From JACQHM01 sp964535215 (GTDB lineage Bacteria; Methylomirabilota; Methylomirabilia; Methylomirabilales; JACQHM01): 17,448 nt of DNA. Positions 6,255-13,486 of the stretch are shown piece by piece. Each line of letters starts with the position of its first letter. The stretch's first letter is position 1. The notes below the pieces were generated by a model. It saw nothing but the letters and a program-made list of their open reading frames with translations. It did no database searches and was not told the origin of the DNA. The DNA is taken from positions 1-17,448 of the forward strand of contig CAZHST010000055.1 in NCBI GenBank assembly GCA_964535215.1, written 5' to 3'. The position numbers were made by a program, and so were the translations under genes.

Positions 6255-7238
6255 ATGATACCTTCCACCTTGATGTCCAAGATCCCTGTGAAGCCGTTCG
6301 TCTTTTTCGGTGGCAAGGGTGGGGTGGGTAAGACGACCTGTGCCGCCGCCTTCTCCCTCGTGCTTTCGGAAAAGGGTTCAAAGACCCTGCTCGTCTCCAC
6401 AGACCCGGCCCACTCCGTAAGCGACATCTTCGAGCGGGGGATTGGGAGCGACGAGAGTTTCGTCCGGGAGAACCTGTGGGCCATCGAGATCGATCCCCAC
6501 ACCGAGATGAAGCGTTACATGGATCGGGTGAGGGAGACCCTTAAAGAGGTGGCGAGCCCGGTCTTATTAGAGGAGATCAAGCGGCAGATCAACCTCGCCT
6601 ATGTATCTCCCGGCGCCGAGGAGGCGGCCATCTTCGACAAGTTCATCGAGTTGATGGGGGAGGTTGATCGAACCTACGATACAATCGTCTTCGATACCGC
6701 CCCAACCGGCCACACCTTGCGTCTCCTGACCCTCCCGGAGCTGCTCGGCGCCTGGATTGACAGCATGATGGAGAAGCGTCAGAAGGCCTTGAAGCTCCAG
6801 CGGATGATGGCAACGGTGGAGGCCAAGCTTCCCTCGGGTGGGAAGGCCAAAGGGGCCAGGGGGGAAAGGGATCCGGTCCTGGAGGTCCTTAAGCGGCGGA
6901 AGGAGAAGTTCGAAAGGGCCAGGGAACTCCTCCTGGACCAAGGGCGGACCACCTTTCTCTTCGTCCTGAACCCGGAGAAGCTCCCGATCCTGGAGACGAA
7001 GAAGGCCATGAAGATCCTGGAGAATCACGGCATCCCCGTCGGGGGAGTGATCGTCAACCGGGTCCTGCCTCAGGAGGTGGAGGGGGAATACTTCCGGAAA
7101 CGGAAGCTCCAGGAACAGGAGTACATCGAGGAGATCCAGCAGGAATTCGGCGGAAAGATCCTGACCTGGATCCCCATGCTGGAACAGGATGTCCGGGGGA
7201 TGGAGGGCTTGAAGCAGATTGTTCACTATCTGGCTTAG
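6255..7238 (+). CDS. ArsA/Get3-type ATPase (single domain)
   Basis: Soluble deviant-Walker-A ATPase of the SIMIBI class, the family of ArsA (arsenite efflux motor) and Get3/TRC40 (tail-anchored protein targeting). The deviant P-loop GGKGGVGKTT is at residues 19-28, the STDPAHS switch at about 48-54, and DTAPTGHTLRLL at about 147-158. At 327 aa it has one ATPase domain, unlike the duplicated E. coli ArsA. There is no arsB, arsR or arsC next to it, so arsenite resistance is not supported by context. The start is uncertain: ATG 6255 and ATG 6273 lack ribosome sites, and a TTG at 6198 would overlap the upstream gene. Translation is probably coupled to the cory-CC-star-like gene, which ends 34 nt before 6255. 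Confidence 0.88.
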   Translation: MIPSTLMSKIPVKPFVFFGGKGGVGKTTCAAAFSLVLSEKGSKTLLVSTDPAHSVSDIFERGIGSDESFVRENLWAIEIDPHTEMKRYMDRVRETLKEVASPVLLEEIKRQINLAYVSPGAEEAAIFDKFIELMGEVDRTYDTIVFDTAPTGHTLRLLTLPELLGAWIDSMMEKRQKALKLQRMMATVEAKLPSGGKAKGARGERDPVLEVLKRRKEKFERARELLLDQGRTTFLFVLNPEKLPILETKKAMKILENHGIPVGGVIVNRVLPQEVEGEYFRKRKLQEQEYIEEIQQEFGGKILTWIPMLEQDVRGMEGLKQIVHYLA

Positions 7239-7258
7239 GAGAGGAGGAATCGAAAGGG

Positions 7259-7708
7259 ATGGCGAAGCGGTACAATAAGGGGGACAAGCAGTTCAAGGGA
7301 TTGGAGCTCCAGGTCTTCGGGGGACTCTTTATCATCCTCATCCTTTTCGTGGGATATTTCTTCCTCAACAAAGGGAAAGAAAGCCAGGGGAAAAACCTGG
7401 AGGGGCTCTCCCCTTCCCAGCAGGCTCTGTACCTGGTCCAGAACGCCAAAGGAGGGACCAAGACCGTCAAGGAGGCTGTCGAGCTGTACGTCACCTTCTC
7501 CGAACAGAACGGGAACCTGGTGGAGCGGAAAGGCTGGTCTGTCACGGAACATCCCGAGAGGAAGGGAACTTTCCTGGTCCGCTACGATTTCCGGGAGAAC
7601 GCGAAGGATGTCGCCTTTGAGTGGGCGGTGGACCCGGCCAAGCGGGAGGTCGTCCCCCTAAGCGAGTTCACCGAGCGGTTCAGCAAGATTGAGGAGGCGC
7701 CTCGATAG
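7259..7708 (+). CDS. hypothetical protein with one N-terminal transmembrane helix
   Basis: This 149-aa protein is not recognised. A Lys/Arg-rich start is followed by one hydrophobic helix (about 17-36) and then a soluble domain of about 110 residues. That domain has a predicted alternating pattern (FLVRYDFRENAKDVAFEWAVD) and no cysteines or obvious catalytic motif. Topology is probably N-in with the domain outside. GAGAGGAGG lies about 10 nt upstream of ATG 7259. It follows the ArsA-type ATPase by 20 nt, so the two are likely co-transcribed. Its last 29 nt overlap the end of the convergent copper ATPase gene. Confidence 0.7.
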   Translation: MAKRYNKGDKQFKGLELQVFGGLFIILILFVGYFFLNKGKESQGKNLEGLSPSQQALYLVQNAKGGTKTVKEAVELYVTFSEQNGNLVERKGWSVTEHPERKGTFLVRYDFRENAKDVAFEWAVDPAKREVVPLSEFTERFSKIEEAPR

Positions 7709-10235
7709 GAAGGGTTTGGGGGACCGTCCATTCCGGGCACCATCGTTTGAGCCTCAAGGAGTTGGCGGTCACCGACAGGCTGGAGAGGGCCATGGCCGCC
7801 GCGGCGATGATCGGGTTTAAGTATCCCATGACCGCGATGGGGAGGGCCAGGCTGTTGTAGAAGAAAGCCCAGAACAGGTTCTGGTGGACGATCCGGAAGG
7901 TGTGCCTCGCCAGGTCGAGCGCCGCAAGGACCCCTGGGAGATCGCCTCGGAGGAGGGTGATGTCGGCCGCGTCCAAGGCGATGTCGGCCCCCGTGCCGAG
8001 GGCGATCCCGACATCAGCCTGGGCCAGGGCCGGGGCGTCATTGATCCCATCCCCTACCATCCCGACCACAAAGCCTTCTGCCTGGAGCCTCTTGATGACC
8101 TCCAGCTTCTCCTGAGGGAGGAGCCCATGGTGGACCTGATCAACCTGGAGTGCCTTCCCGATGGTCAAGGCCGTCACCTCGTGATCGCCCGTCAAGATCC
8201 CCACCCGGATCCCCAGCCCCTTCAGCCGGCCGATCACCTGGGAGGCCTCCTCTTTCAGGAGATCGGAGACGCTGATGAACCCCAGGACCTCTTGGCCTTC
8301 TCCCACAAGGACCGTCGTCTTTCCTTCCCGTTCGGCTTTCCGAATCGCTGCCTCCACCTCCTCCGGGACCTTTAATCCTTTCCGATCCATCAACCGTCTG
8401 GTCCCGATCACCACCCGCCTCCCCTCAACAACCCCCTCCACCCCTAACCCTTCATAGGCTGAGAACTCGGAGACCCCCGCCAGGGGAAGGCTCCTGTCCT
8501 TGGCCTCTTGAAGAATGGCTTGAGCAATCGGGTGTTCCGAGGCTGCCTCCACCGAGGCGGCCAGCCGGAGGAGGTCTAGGGCCCGAGTCCCTGGGTGGAT
8601 GTCAACGATTGATGGCCGGCCTTTCGTCAGGGTGCCGGTTTTGTCGAAGAGGAGGATCGAAACCTTTGAAGCCTTCTGGAGGACATCCCCCCCCTTCACC
8701 AGGATCCCTGTGAGGGCCCCCTTCCCCACGGCGACCGTGATGGCCATAGGGGTGGCCAGGCCTAAAGGGCAGGGGCAGGCAATGACCAGGACGGTGACGG
8801 CGTACAGGAGGGCCCGGGGCAAGGGTGCCCCCTGAACCCACCAGCCTAAGCCGGTGAGGGCCGCCAGGAGGAGAACGGAGGGGACAAAGACCCTGGCGAT
8901 CTGGTCGGCCAGGGTCTGGAGGGGGACTTTGGCCGTTCCGGCCCGCTCCACCAGGGCGATGATCTTGCTTAAGAACGTCTCGGACCCTACCTTGACGGCC
9001 CGGATGATGAGTCGTCCTCCCCTGTTGATGGTCCCTCCCACCACCGGATCCCCCGGACCTTTCAGGACCGGCATCGGCTCCCCGGTCAAGGCGGACTCAT
9101 CCACAGAGGAGCGCCCTTCCACCACCAGACCATCCACCGGGATCTGTTCGCCGGGCCTGATGACAAGAAGGTCTCCGACCTCCAGGTTCTTGATGAGACC
9201 TTCCACCTCTACACCGTCTTTCAGGAGCCTCACCTTTTTGGGGGTGAGCCGGATCAAGGCCTCTACCGCGTCCTGGGCTTTTCCTTTGGCCTTCTGCTCC
9301 AGGTAGCGGCCAAAGAGGATGAACAGGATGATCAGGGTTGCGGTGTCATAGTAGACATCCCGTTCCCCAGCAAAGGTGTTGTAGACACTGAACAGATAGG
9401 CGATGAGGGCGCCCACGGCGATCAGCGTGTCCATGTTGGCGGAGAGGTGGAGGAGACGCTTCAGCCCCCCTTTGATAAAGGGCCAGCCGGTGAAGAAGAT
9501 GATGGGGGTCGAGAACATGAAGAGGATGTAGGGGATGCCGGTCTGTAAAAAGAAGCTGAAGCGTTCCAGGTAGCCGGCATACCAGACCATCTGGAGCTTC
9601 ATGACCGTCATCCCCCAGAGGAAGCCGGCCAGAAGCCTGGCCTCGACCAAGGAGAGGGCCTTCCCCCGCATCTCCTTCCGTTGATCGAACTTGTGAAGGG
9701 AACCGTTGTAACCCAAAGACCTCAAGCGATTGATCAAGAGCGCTGGGGTCGTCATCTCGGGATCGTACCGGACGAGGGCCCGCTCGCTCACGTAGCTCAC
9801 CTCGACCTTCAGGACCCCTTCTTCCCTTGCGAGGACCCGTTCGATCAACCAGGCGCAGGTTGAGCAGTGCATCCCTTCGAGGTCCAAGAGGATCTCGGTC
9901 CCTCGCCTCCCATCACCGGCCATCACGACGGAAGGATGGTGCCAGAGGGCCTCTCCGGGGGCTTCCCTTCGGCTGACGGCTGTCTTAGGCGCCGAGGCCT
10001 CAAGCGCTCGGAGGACATCAATCCATGGCGTTGGGGAGGTAGGATCAACCTGGAGCCGGAGGGTCTGGAGGCATTCGAGGAGGCCTTCGTCCTGTAAGAC
10101 GAGATAAGCGGTGGCGCACCCAACACAGCAAAAGGGGAGGGCCTCCCCTCCGATGAGCCGTTTCACGGCCTTGGCGGGGAGCATCTGTCGGCAGAGCCGG
10201 CAGCCTTCGACCGCTGTCAAGGGGCCCTCCTTCAA
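7680..10235 (-). CDS. Cu(I)-translocating P-type ATPase, FixI/CcoI-like
   Basis: P1B-type ATPase of 851 aa that exports copper from the cytoplasm; the CcoI/FixI subgroup supplies copper for cytochrome oxidase assembly. In order: a Cys-rich N-terminal metal-binding module (C12xxC15 and CCVGC 36-40, the type found in FixI/CcoI), an HMA domain with GMHCSTC (121-127), membrane helices, an actuator TGEP loop, the CPC ion site (487-489, in CPCPLG), phosphorylated Asp531 (DKTGTLT), SEHP, and GDGINDAPA. YNSLALP and MALSS near the end match the Cu(I)-specific (P1B-1) signatures of the last helices. The start is TTG 10235, with GGGAGG 8 nt upstream; it overlaps the previous stop as TTGA, and starting later would lose the first CxxC. 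The 3' end overlaps a convergent gene by 29 nt. Confidence 0.93.
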   Translation of the reverse strand: MKEGPLTAVEGCRLCRQMLPAKAVKRLIGGEALPFCCVGCATAYLVLQDEGLLECLQTLRLQVDPTSPTPWIDVLRALEASAPKTAVSRREAPGEALWHHPSVVMAGDGRRGTEILLDLEGMHCSTCAWLIERVLAREEGVLKVEVSYVSERALVRYDPEMTTPALLINRLRSLGYNGSLHKFDQRKEMRGKALSLVEARLLAGFLWGMTVMKLQMVWYAGYLERFSFFLQTGIPYILFMFSTPIIFFTGWPFIKGGLKRLLHLSANMDTLIAVGALIAYLFSVYNTFAGERDVYYDTATLIILFILFGRYLEQKAKGKAQDAVEALIRLTPKKVRLLKDGVEVEGLIKNLEVGDLLVIRPGEQIPVDGLVVEGRSSVDESALTGEPMPVLKGPGDPVVGGTINRGGRLIIRAVKVGSETFLSKIIALVERAGTAKVPLQTLADQIARVFVPSVLLLAALTGLGWWVQGAPLPRALLYAVTVLVIACPCPLGLATPMAITVAVGKGALTGILVKGGDVLQKASKVSILLFDKTGTLTKGRPSIVDIHPGTRALDLLRLAASVEAASEHPIAQAILQEAKDRSLPLAGVSEFSAYEGLGVEGVVEGRRVVIGTRRLMDRKGLKVPEEVEAAIRKAEREGKTTVLVGEGQEVLGFISVSDLLKEEASQVIGRLKGLGIRVGILTGDHEVTALTIGKALQVDQVHHGLLPQEKLEVIKRLQAEGFVVGMVGDGINDAPALAQADVGIALGTGADIALDAADITLLRGDLPGVLAALDLARHTFRIVHQNLFWAFFYNSLALPIAVMGYLNPIIAAAAMALSSLSVTANSLRLKRWCPEWTVPQTLPIEAPPQSC

Positions 10236-10915
10236 TGGCGGCCTCCCAGGTGGGAGACCACGCCCCCGATGCCCAACCCTTCAAGGATCAGGGTGACGCC
10301 GATGGCGATGAAGAGCCCGGCCACAGCTCGCTGGAGGGGGAGGGAGGCGATCTTCTTCAGCAGGCTGGAGGCCATTCCCAGGACGACGAGGGTGGGGGAC
10401 GTCCCCAGACCAAAGAGCAGCATGACAAGGGCCCCCCGGAAGAAGTCGCCGGTGGAAGCTGCCGTCAGCTCGACAGGCAGGAGGAGACCGCAGGGGAGGA
10501 AGCCGATCGGCAGGCCGGCGAGGAAGGCCCCATGAACGCTCTGGATCTTGAGGGACGCTCCAAAGACCTGCCGGAAGACCCGGCCGATCCGGGACGCCTC
10601 CTTCGCGCTCTCCTGACGAAGCCACCCCAGCCTTCCGAGGCCCAGGAGGACGATCAAGGAACCGGCGAGGAGGGACCGTAGACCTTCAAGCCCGGAGAAC
10701 CTCCCGATCAGGTCGAAGGTGGAGCCGAGGAGGCCCAGGATTCCCCCGATGGCGGCATACGTGGAGAGCCGTCCGGCGTTGAAAAGGAGGTGGGGGAGGG
10801 GTCTGGAGGTCGCATGCAGCTTGAGGGAGTAGGCGGCGACAAAGCCTCCGCACATACCGACGCAGTGGAGGCTCCCGAAGAGACCGGCCAGAAGGACCGC
10901 GGCGTACTCAACCAT
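10232..10915 (-). CDS. DsbD_2/UreH-like (TauE/SafE-annotated) membrane protein
   Basis: A 227-aa, roughly six-helix membrane protein of the COG2836 type, often annotated as sulfite exporter TauE/SafE or cytochrome c biogenesis transmembrane region. The N-terminal motif GLFGSLHCVGMCGGF places Cys18 and Cys22 in the first helix, and GLPIGFLPCGLL lies in the middle. Members are commonly encoded beside ccoI/copA-type ATPases and are thought to help copper handling or cbb3-oxidase maturation. Here the start of the ATPase gene overlaps its stop by 4 nt, and it overlaps the upstream gene by 8 nt. Actual sulfite export is unlikely from context. Confidence 0.82.
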   Translation of the reverse strand: MVEYAAVLLAGLFGSLHCVGMCGGFVAAYSLKLHATSRPLPHLLFNAGRLSTYAAIGGILGLLGSTFDLIGRFSGLEGLRSLLAGSLIVLLGLGRLGWLRQESAKEASRIGRVFRQVFGASLKIQSVHGAFLAGLPIGFLPCGLLLPVELTAASTGDFFRGALVMLLFGLGTSPTLVVLGMASSLLKKIASLPLQRAVAGLFIAIGVTLILEGLGIGGVVSHLGGRH

Positions 10916-11336
10916 CCCCTTGTCCCACGAAGGCTCTCACCTTCTCGACTATCTCCTCTGGATCGCCGATCTCCCTGGCCATCAAGAGCCGGCCGTTGAC
11001 GATGACGGCCGGAAAGGGGAAGGAGAGGGTCAACAGCTTGAAGGCGGTTAAAAGCGGCGGCTTGTAGGTGAGGACGTCGGTCAGCAGCCGATGCATCAAG
11101 GCGATGTAGTTCCTAGGGTCAATGTACTGGACCTTCGCCCGGTCGCCGAAGGCCTCCTTCAAACGCATGTAAACGGCCCCCATCTCCTTCATGACCTTCC
11201 TCCGCTCGGGGAAAGCATGCTCGAGGCCATCCCGGGTCCGGAACACCCGGAAATCTCCGCCCAGCCGGGGGCAGCAGGAGCTGGAGAACAGCTCTTCGTC
11301 CTTCTCCCTGATCAAGACCACGCTAACAGTCGTCAT
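10908..11336 (-). CDS. possible thioredoxin-fold protein in the copper operon
   Basis: This 142-aa soluble protein is not firmly recognised. It opens with a beta-strand-like VSVVLIRE followed by a Cys-Cys pair (21-22, in SSSCCPRLGG). Later it has PFPAVIVNGRLLMARE, which resembles the cis-Pro strand-turn-strand of thioredoxin-like folds, and ends in a helix (DPEEIVEKVRAF). There is no signal peptide. It overlaps both neighbours (14 and 8 nt) in a four-gene operon with the DsbD_2-like protein and the Cu(I) ATPase, so a cytoplasmic thiol or copper-handling role is plausible but unproven. Confidence 0.6.
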   Translation of the reverse strand: MTTVSVVLIREKDEELFSSSCCPRLGGDFRVFRTRDGLEHAFPERRKVMKEMGAVYMRLKEAFGDRAKVQYIDPRNYIALMHRLLTDVLTYKPPLLTAFKLLTLSFPFPAVIVNGRLLMAREIGDPEEIVEKVRAFVGQGDG

Positions 11337-11649
11337 CCCTCATCCTCCACACCTTCAGCCCTTCTACCACCGCCTGGAGGAGGAAACCCATGGCGGAGCC
11401 GACGATCCCCAGGAACAGATAATCGGGGAAATTCCGGGCGGCGAGGATCTCCAGGGTCGAAAACCGGGAGAGGTAGGCAACGGCAATACCCGCCCAGAAG
11501 CCGACACACGTTGGACAGGTCAGGAACAGGTTCAGCTTAAAAGGGAGAGGGAGCCGTTGGAACAGGGACCGGATCGGCTCAAAGATGATGCCGTAGACCA
11601 CGATGTTTGTGGCGCCGAAAACCACCAGGGCAAACATGACAAGCTTCAT
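11323..11649 (-). CDS. DUF1360-like small membrane protein
   Basis: A 108-aa membrane protein with about three hydrophobic segments (4-22, 49-62, 77-97) and the motif CPTCVGFWAG (Cys45, Cys48). A Cys-x-x-Cys-x-Gly-Phe/Trp stretch is characteristic of DUF1360 proteins, whose function is unknown. It is the first gene of the leftward copper operon and overlaps the next gene by 14 nt. ATG 11649 lacks a strong ribosome site (only GTGG nearby). Confidence 0.65.
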   Translation of the reverse strand: MKLVMFALVVFGATNIVVYGIIFEPIRSLFQRLPLPFKLNLFLTCPTCVGFWAGIAVAYLSRFSTLEILAARNFPDYLFLGIVGSAMGFLLQAVVEGLKVWRMRDDDC

Positions 11650-11688
11650 CCACGTTCCACCCGCATCCGAGGGACCCCTGACCCTTTA

Positions 11689-11717
11689 CTACTACCTGAA
11701 AGGGGCGGCCGTGTCAA
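11689..11717 (-). promoter_or_regulatory. candidate promoter for the copper operon
   Basis: On the minus strand a perfect TTGACA (11717-11712) is followed by 17 nt and TAGTAG (11694-11689), only three of six -10 bases. Position, about 40 nt before ATG 11649, is right. The weak -10 would suit an activated promoter, but no inverted repeat of a CueR-type operator is visible in the spacer. Confidence 0.4.
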
Positions 11718-11727
11718 CAGCCTGGTG

Positions 11728-11771
11728 AAAAAAAAGGCCCTGGGCTTCAGGTTCCCCAAGCCCAGGGCCTT
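11728..11771 (-). terminator. rho-independent terminator of the cold-shock gene
   Basis: A perfect 14-bp stem (11734-11747 pairing with 11758-11771, GC-rich core GCCCAGGGC) has a 10-nt loop. In leftward transcription it is followed by a run of eight T (A11735-11728 on the plus strand). It lies 20 nt after the csp stop codon and insulates the copper operon from it. Confidence 0.93.
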
Positions 11772-11790
11772 GCGGTCGCTGACGGCCGAA

Positions 11791-11994
11791 CTAATGCCTG
11801 ATCACGTTGCTCGCCTGAGGCCCTTTAGGACCCATGACGATGTCAAACTCCACCTCCTGGCCCTCCTTCAGGGTCTTGAACCCGTCCATTTGGATGGCCG
11901 AGTAATGGACGAAGACATCCTCGCCGTCCGGCTGTTCGATGAAACCATAGCCCTTGCTGTCGTTGAACCACTTCACCCGACCAATCTTCCTCAA
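11791..11994 (-). CDS. CspA-family cold-shock protein
   Basis: A 67-aa single cold-shock domain that binds single-stranded RNA/DNA. RNP1 (KGYGFIE, 14-20) and RNP2 (VFVHY, 27-31) are intact, and the protein ends in the usual PQASNVIRH. The start is TTG 11994: a near-perfect AAGGAGGT (12008-12001) lies 6 nt upstream and the length is standard. The frame is open well upstream, but that part is the untranslated leader. It has its own promoter (12110-12138), a leader of about 109 nt and a strong terminator, so it is a separate unit. Confidence 0.95.
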   Translation of the reverse strand: MRKIGRVKWFNDSKGYGFIEQPDGEDVFVHYSAIQMDGFKTLKEGQEVEFDIVMGPKGPQASNVIRH

Positions 11995-12109
11995 ACCTGG
12001 ACCTCCTTCGTAAAGACGGCCGTCCGACGACCGCCTGAAACCCTTTCCGCGGGAAGACACTCCCCTCCGAGAAGGGAAGAGACCTTCCCAACCCACAAAA
12101 CCGGTTGAG

Positions 12110-12138
12110 TGTATAGTCCATCCCCCAACCTTTGTCAA
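12110..12138 (-). promoter_or_regulatory. strong sigma70-type promoter of the cold-shock gene
   Basis: On the minus strand a perfect TTGACA (12138-12133) is followed by 17 nt and TATACA (12115-12110). The start would be near 12103, leaving a leader of about 109 nt (12103-11995). A long leader is a known feature of cspA-type mRNAs, where it acts as a temperature-responsive structure. Confidence 0.75.
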
Positions 12139-12218
12139 GAAAATTTTGAGGAGGAAGGGGCTTCCCACAGCAAGCGGTCGGGCGGTTGGCCCCTGGAGGA
12201 GCTGCCCCGAGCCTCCCC

Positions 12219-13205
12219 CTAAAGATACTGGCCGTACCGGATCTTCTCCACAATCTCCTGGGTCCGGCGGTAGCCCTCAATCACCCGCTGGAGGTCCTCG
12301 GTCGTGACCAGGCCGGGCTCTCCCCCCTCCCCCTCAAGCCTCACCTTCTCCTCCAGGGCCCGCTGGACGATCTCGGCGAGATCCGCCCCGCTCATCTTGG
12401 CCGTTCGGGCGAGGAGCGAATCGTAATCAAGTTCCGCGAAGAGCTTCCGCCGGGCGATGGCTTCGGCCCTGGCCTGGTGGAGGCGGAAGATCTCCCGCTT
12501 CTCGTCACTCTCTGGAAGCGGCACCTCGATGAACCGGTACAGCCGCCCGTGCTGGATCAGGAGTGGGTCCACCGCATCAACCCGATTGCTGGCCGCTACT
12601 GCCATGATCTGATCGTAAGCGTTCAGGTCGTCCAGGTTCTCGGCCACGGTGTTCACAACCCGGCGGCCGACGGTCCTGGCCTCTTCGGGAGGAAGCGTCA
12701 AGGCCTCAACCTCATCGAGAAAGAGGACGGAGCGCCCGTTCTCCTTCGCGATCACAAAGACCTCCTGGATCAGCTCACCGGCATCGGCGTACCACTTGGC
12801 CACCACATTCGAGATCCGGATGTGGAAGAAGACCGCCTCGGCCTCCCGGGCCAGGGCCTTGGCGAGGAGGGTCTTCCCCGTCCCCGGCGGGCCATAGAGG
12901 AGGATGCCTTTGTGAGGTTTGGTCCCCCACCTCCTGGAAAGCTCGGGGGATTTCAGGGCGTGAACCAGGCCCTGGATCTCCTGCTTCGCCCTCGCCAACC
13001 CCCCGATCTCCTCGAAGGAGACCTCAGGCCTCACGGCGATCTCAACCTTGCCCTTGAGATCGCCATACTTCTTGGTCAGCCTGGCTAGGAAGTCTTCCAA
13101 CTTTCGCTGCAACAGATCCGGGCCGAGCGACATCTGTTCTTTCACCGCTTCCCTTCCCTCACCAAAGGAACGCTTTAAGAAGACAACCGTATCCCTGACC
13201 AGCAT
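12219..13205 (-). CDS. AAA+ ATPase (classic AAA clade)
   Basis: A 328-aa soluble ATPase of the classic AAA group (relatives: FtsH, p97/Cdc48, Vps4-like), which unfold or remodel proteins. A helical N-terminal region of about 60 residues precedes the SFEEIGGL lead-in, Walker A GPPGTGKT (105-112), the pore-loop candidate VAKWYADAGE (135-144), Walker B VLFLDE (160-165) and sensor-1 Asn207 (AASNRVD). After these come the GR pair near 220-221 and a C-terminal helical lid (MSGADLAEIVQRAL). No protease or membrane domain is fused, and none lies adjacent, so its target is unknown. ATG 13205 is preferred because GAGAGGG lies upstream; a TTG at 13232 has no ribosome site. No clear terminator was found after it. 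Confidence 0.85.
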   Translation of the reverse strand: MLVRDTVVFLKRSFGEGREAVKEQMSLGPDLLQRKLEDFLARLTKKYGDLKGKVEIAVRPEVSFEEIGGLARAKQEIQGLVHALKSPELSRRWGTKPHKGILLYGPPGTGKTLLAKALAREAEAVFFHIRISNVVAKWYADAGELIQEVFVIAKENGRSVLFLDEVEALTLPPEEARTVGRRVVNTVAENLDDLNAYDQIMAVAASNRVDAVDPLLIQHGRLYRFIEVPLPESDEKREIFRLHQARAEAIARRKLFAELDYDSLLARTAKMSGADLAEIVQRALEEKVRLEGEGGEPGLVTTEDLQRVIEGYRRTQEIVEKIRYGQYL

Positions 13206-13486
13206 CCTACACCCTCTCGCAAAGGGAGACAAGCAAAAAGACGTTCAAGTCGCCTGTCCCCTCCTGGTCGGCCAGCAGCGCGCCTGGCCCCAAGGCCCTT
13301 CCAGGGAGGCTTTCGACGGAGCCATAAGCGGTCAGGGACTAGACAGCTTGGATCCTTTCCTGTAATCTTGGAGGCGGGAAACCTTTGTAACGACTGCCCA
13401 CCATCCCGCACCTCCCTCCCCCACGAGGAATGGGACGGACTCGGGTGGTTCCCAGCCAGGATAAGGGGACGAGAAGGGAGGTCACG
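13206..13486. other. divergent intergenic region, no feature recognised
   Basis: This region of 281 nt separates the leftward AAA+ gene from the rightward octaheme cytochrome gene and must hold promoters for both. I see no TTGACA-type -35 with a proper -10, no -24/-12 (TGGC-N9-TTGC) pair and no FNR-type palindrome. Only the ribosome site of the cytochrome gene (GGGAGG, 13476-13481) is clear. Confidence 0.6.

Noticed and set aside
6198..7238. Arsenic-resistance operon
   Set aside because: Only the ArsA-type ATPase is present; no arsB, acr3, arsR, arsD or arsC is next to it, and the family includes non-arsenic members.
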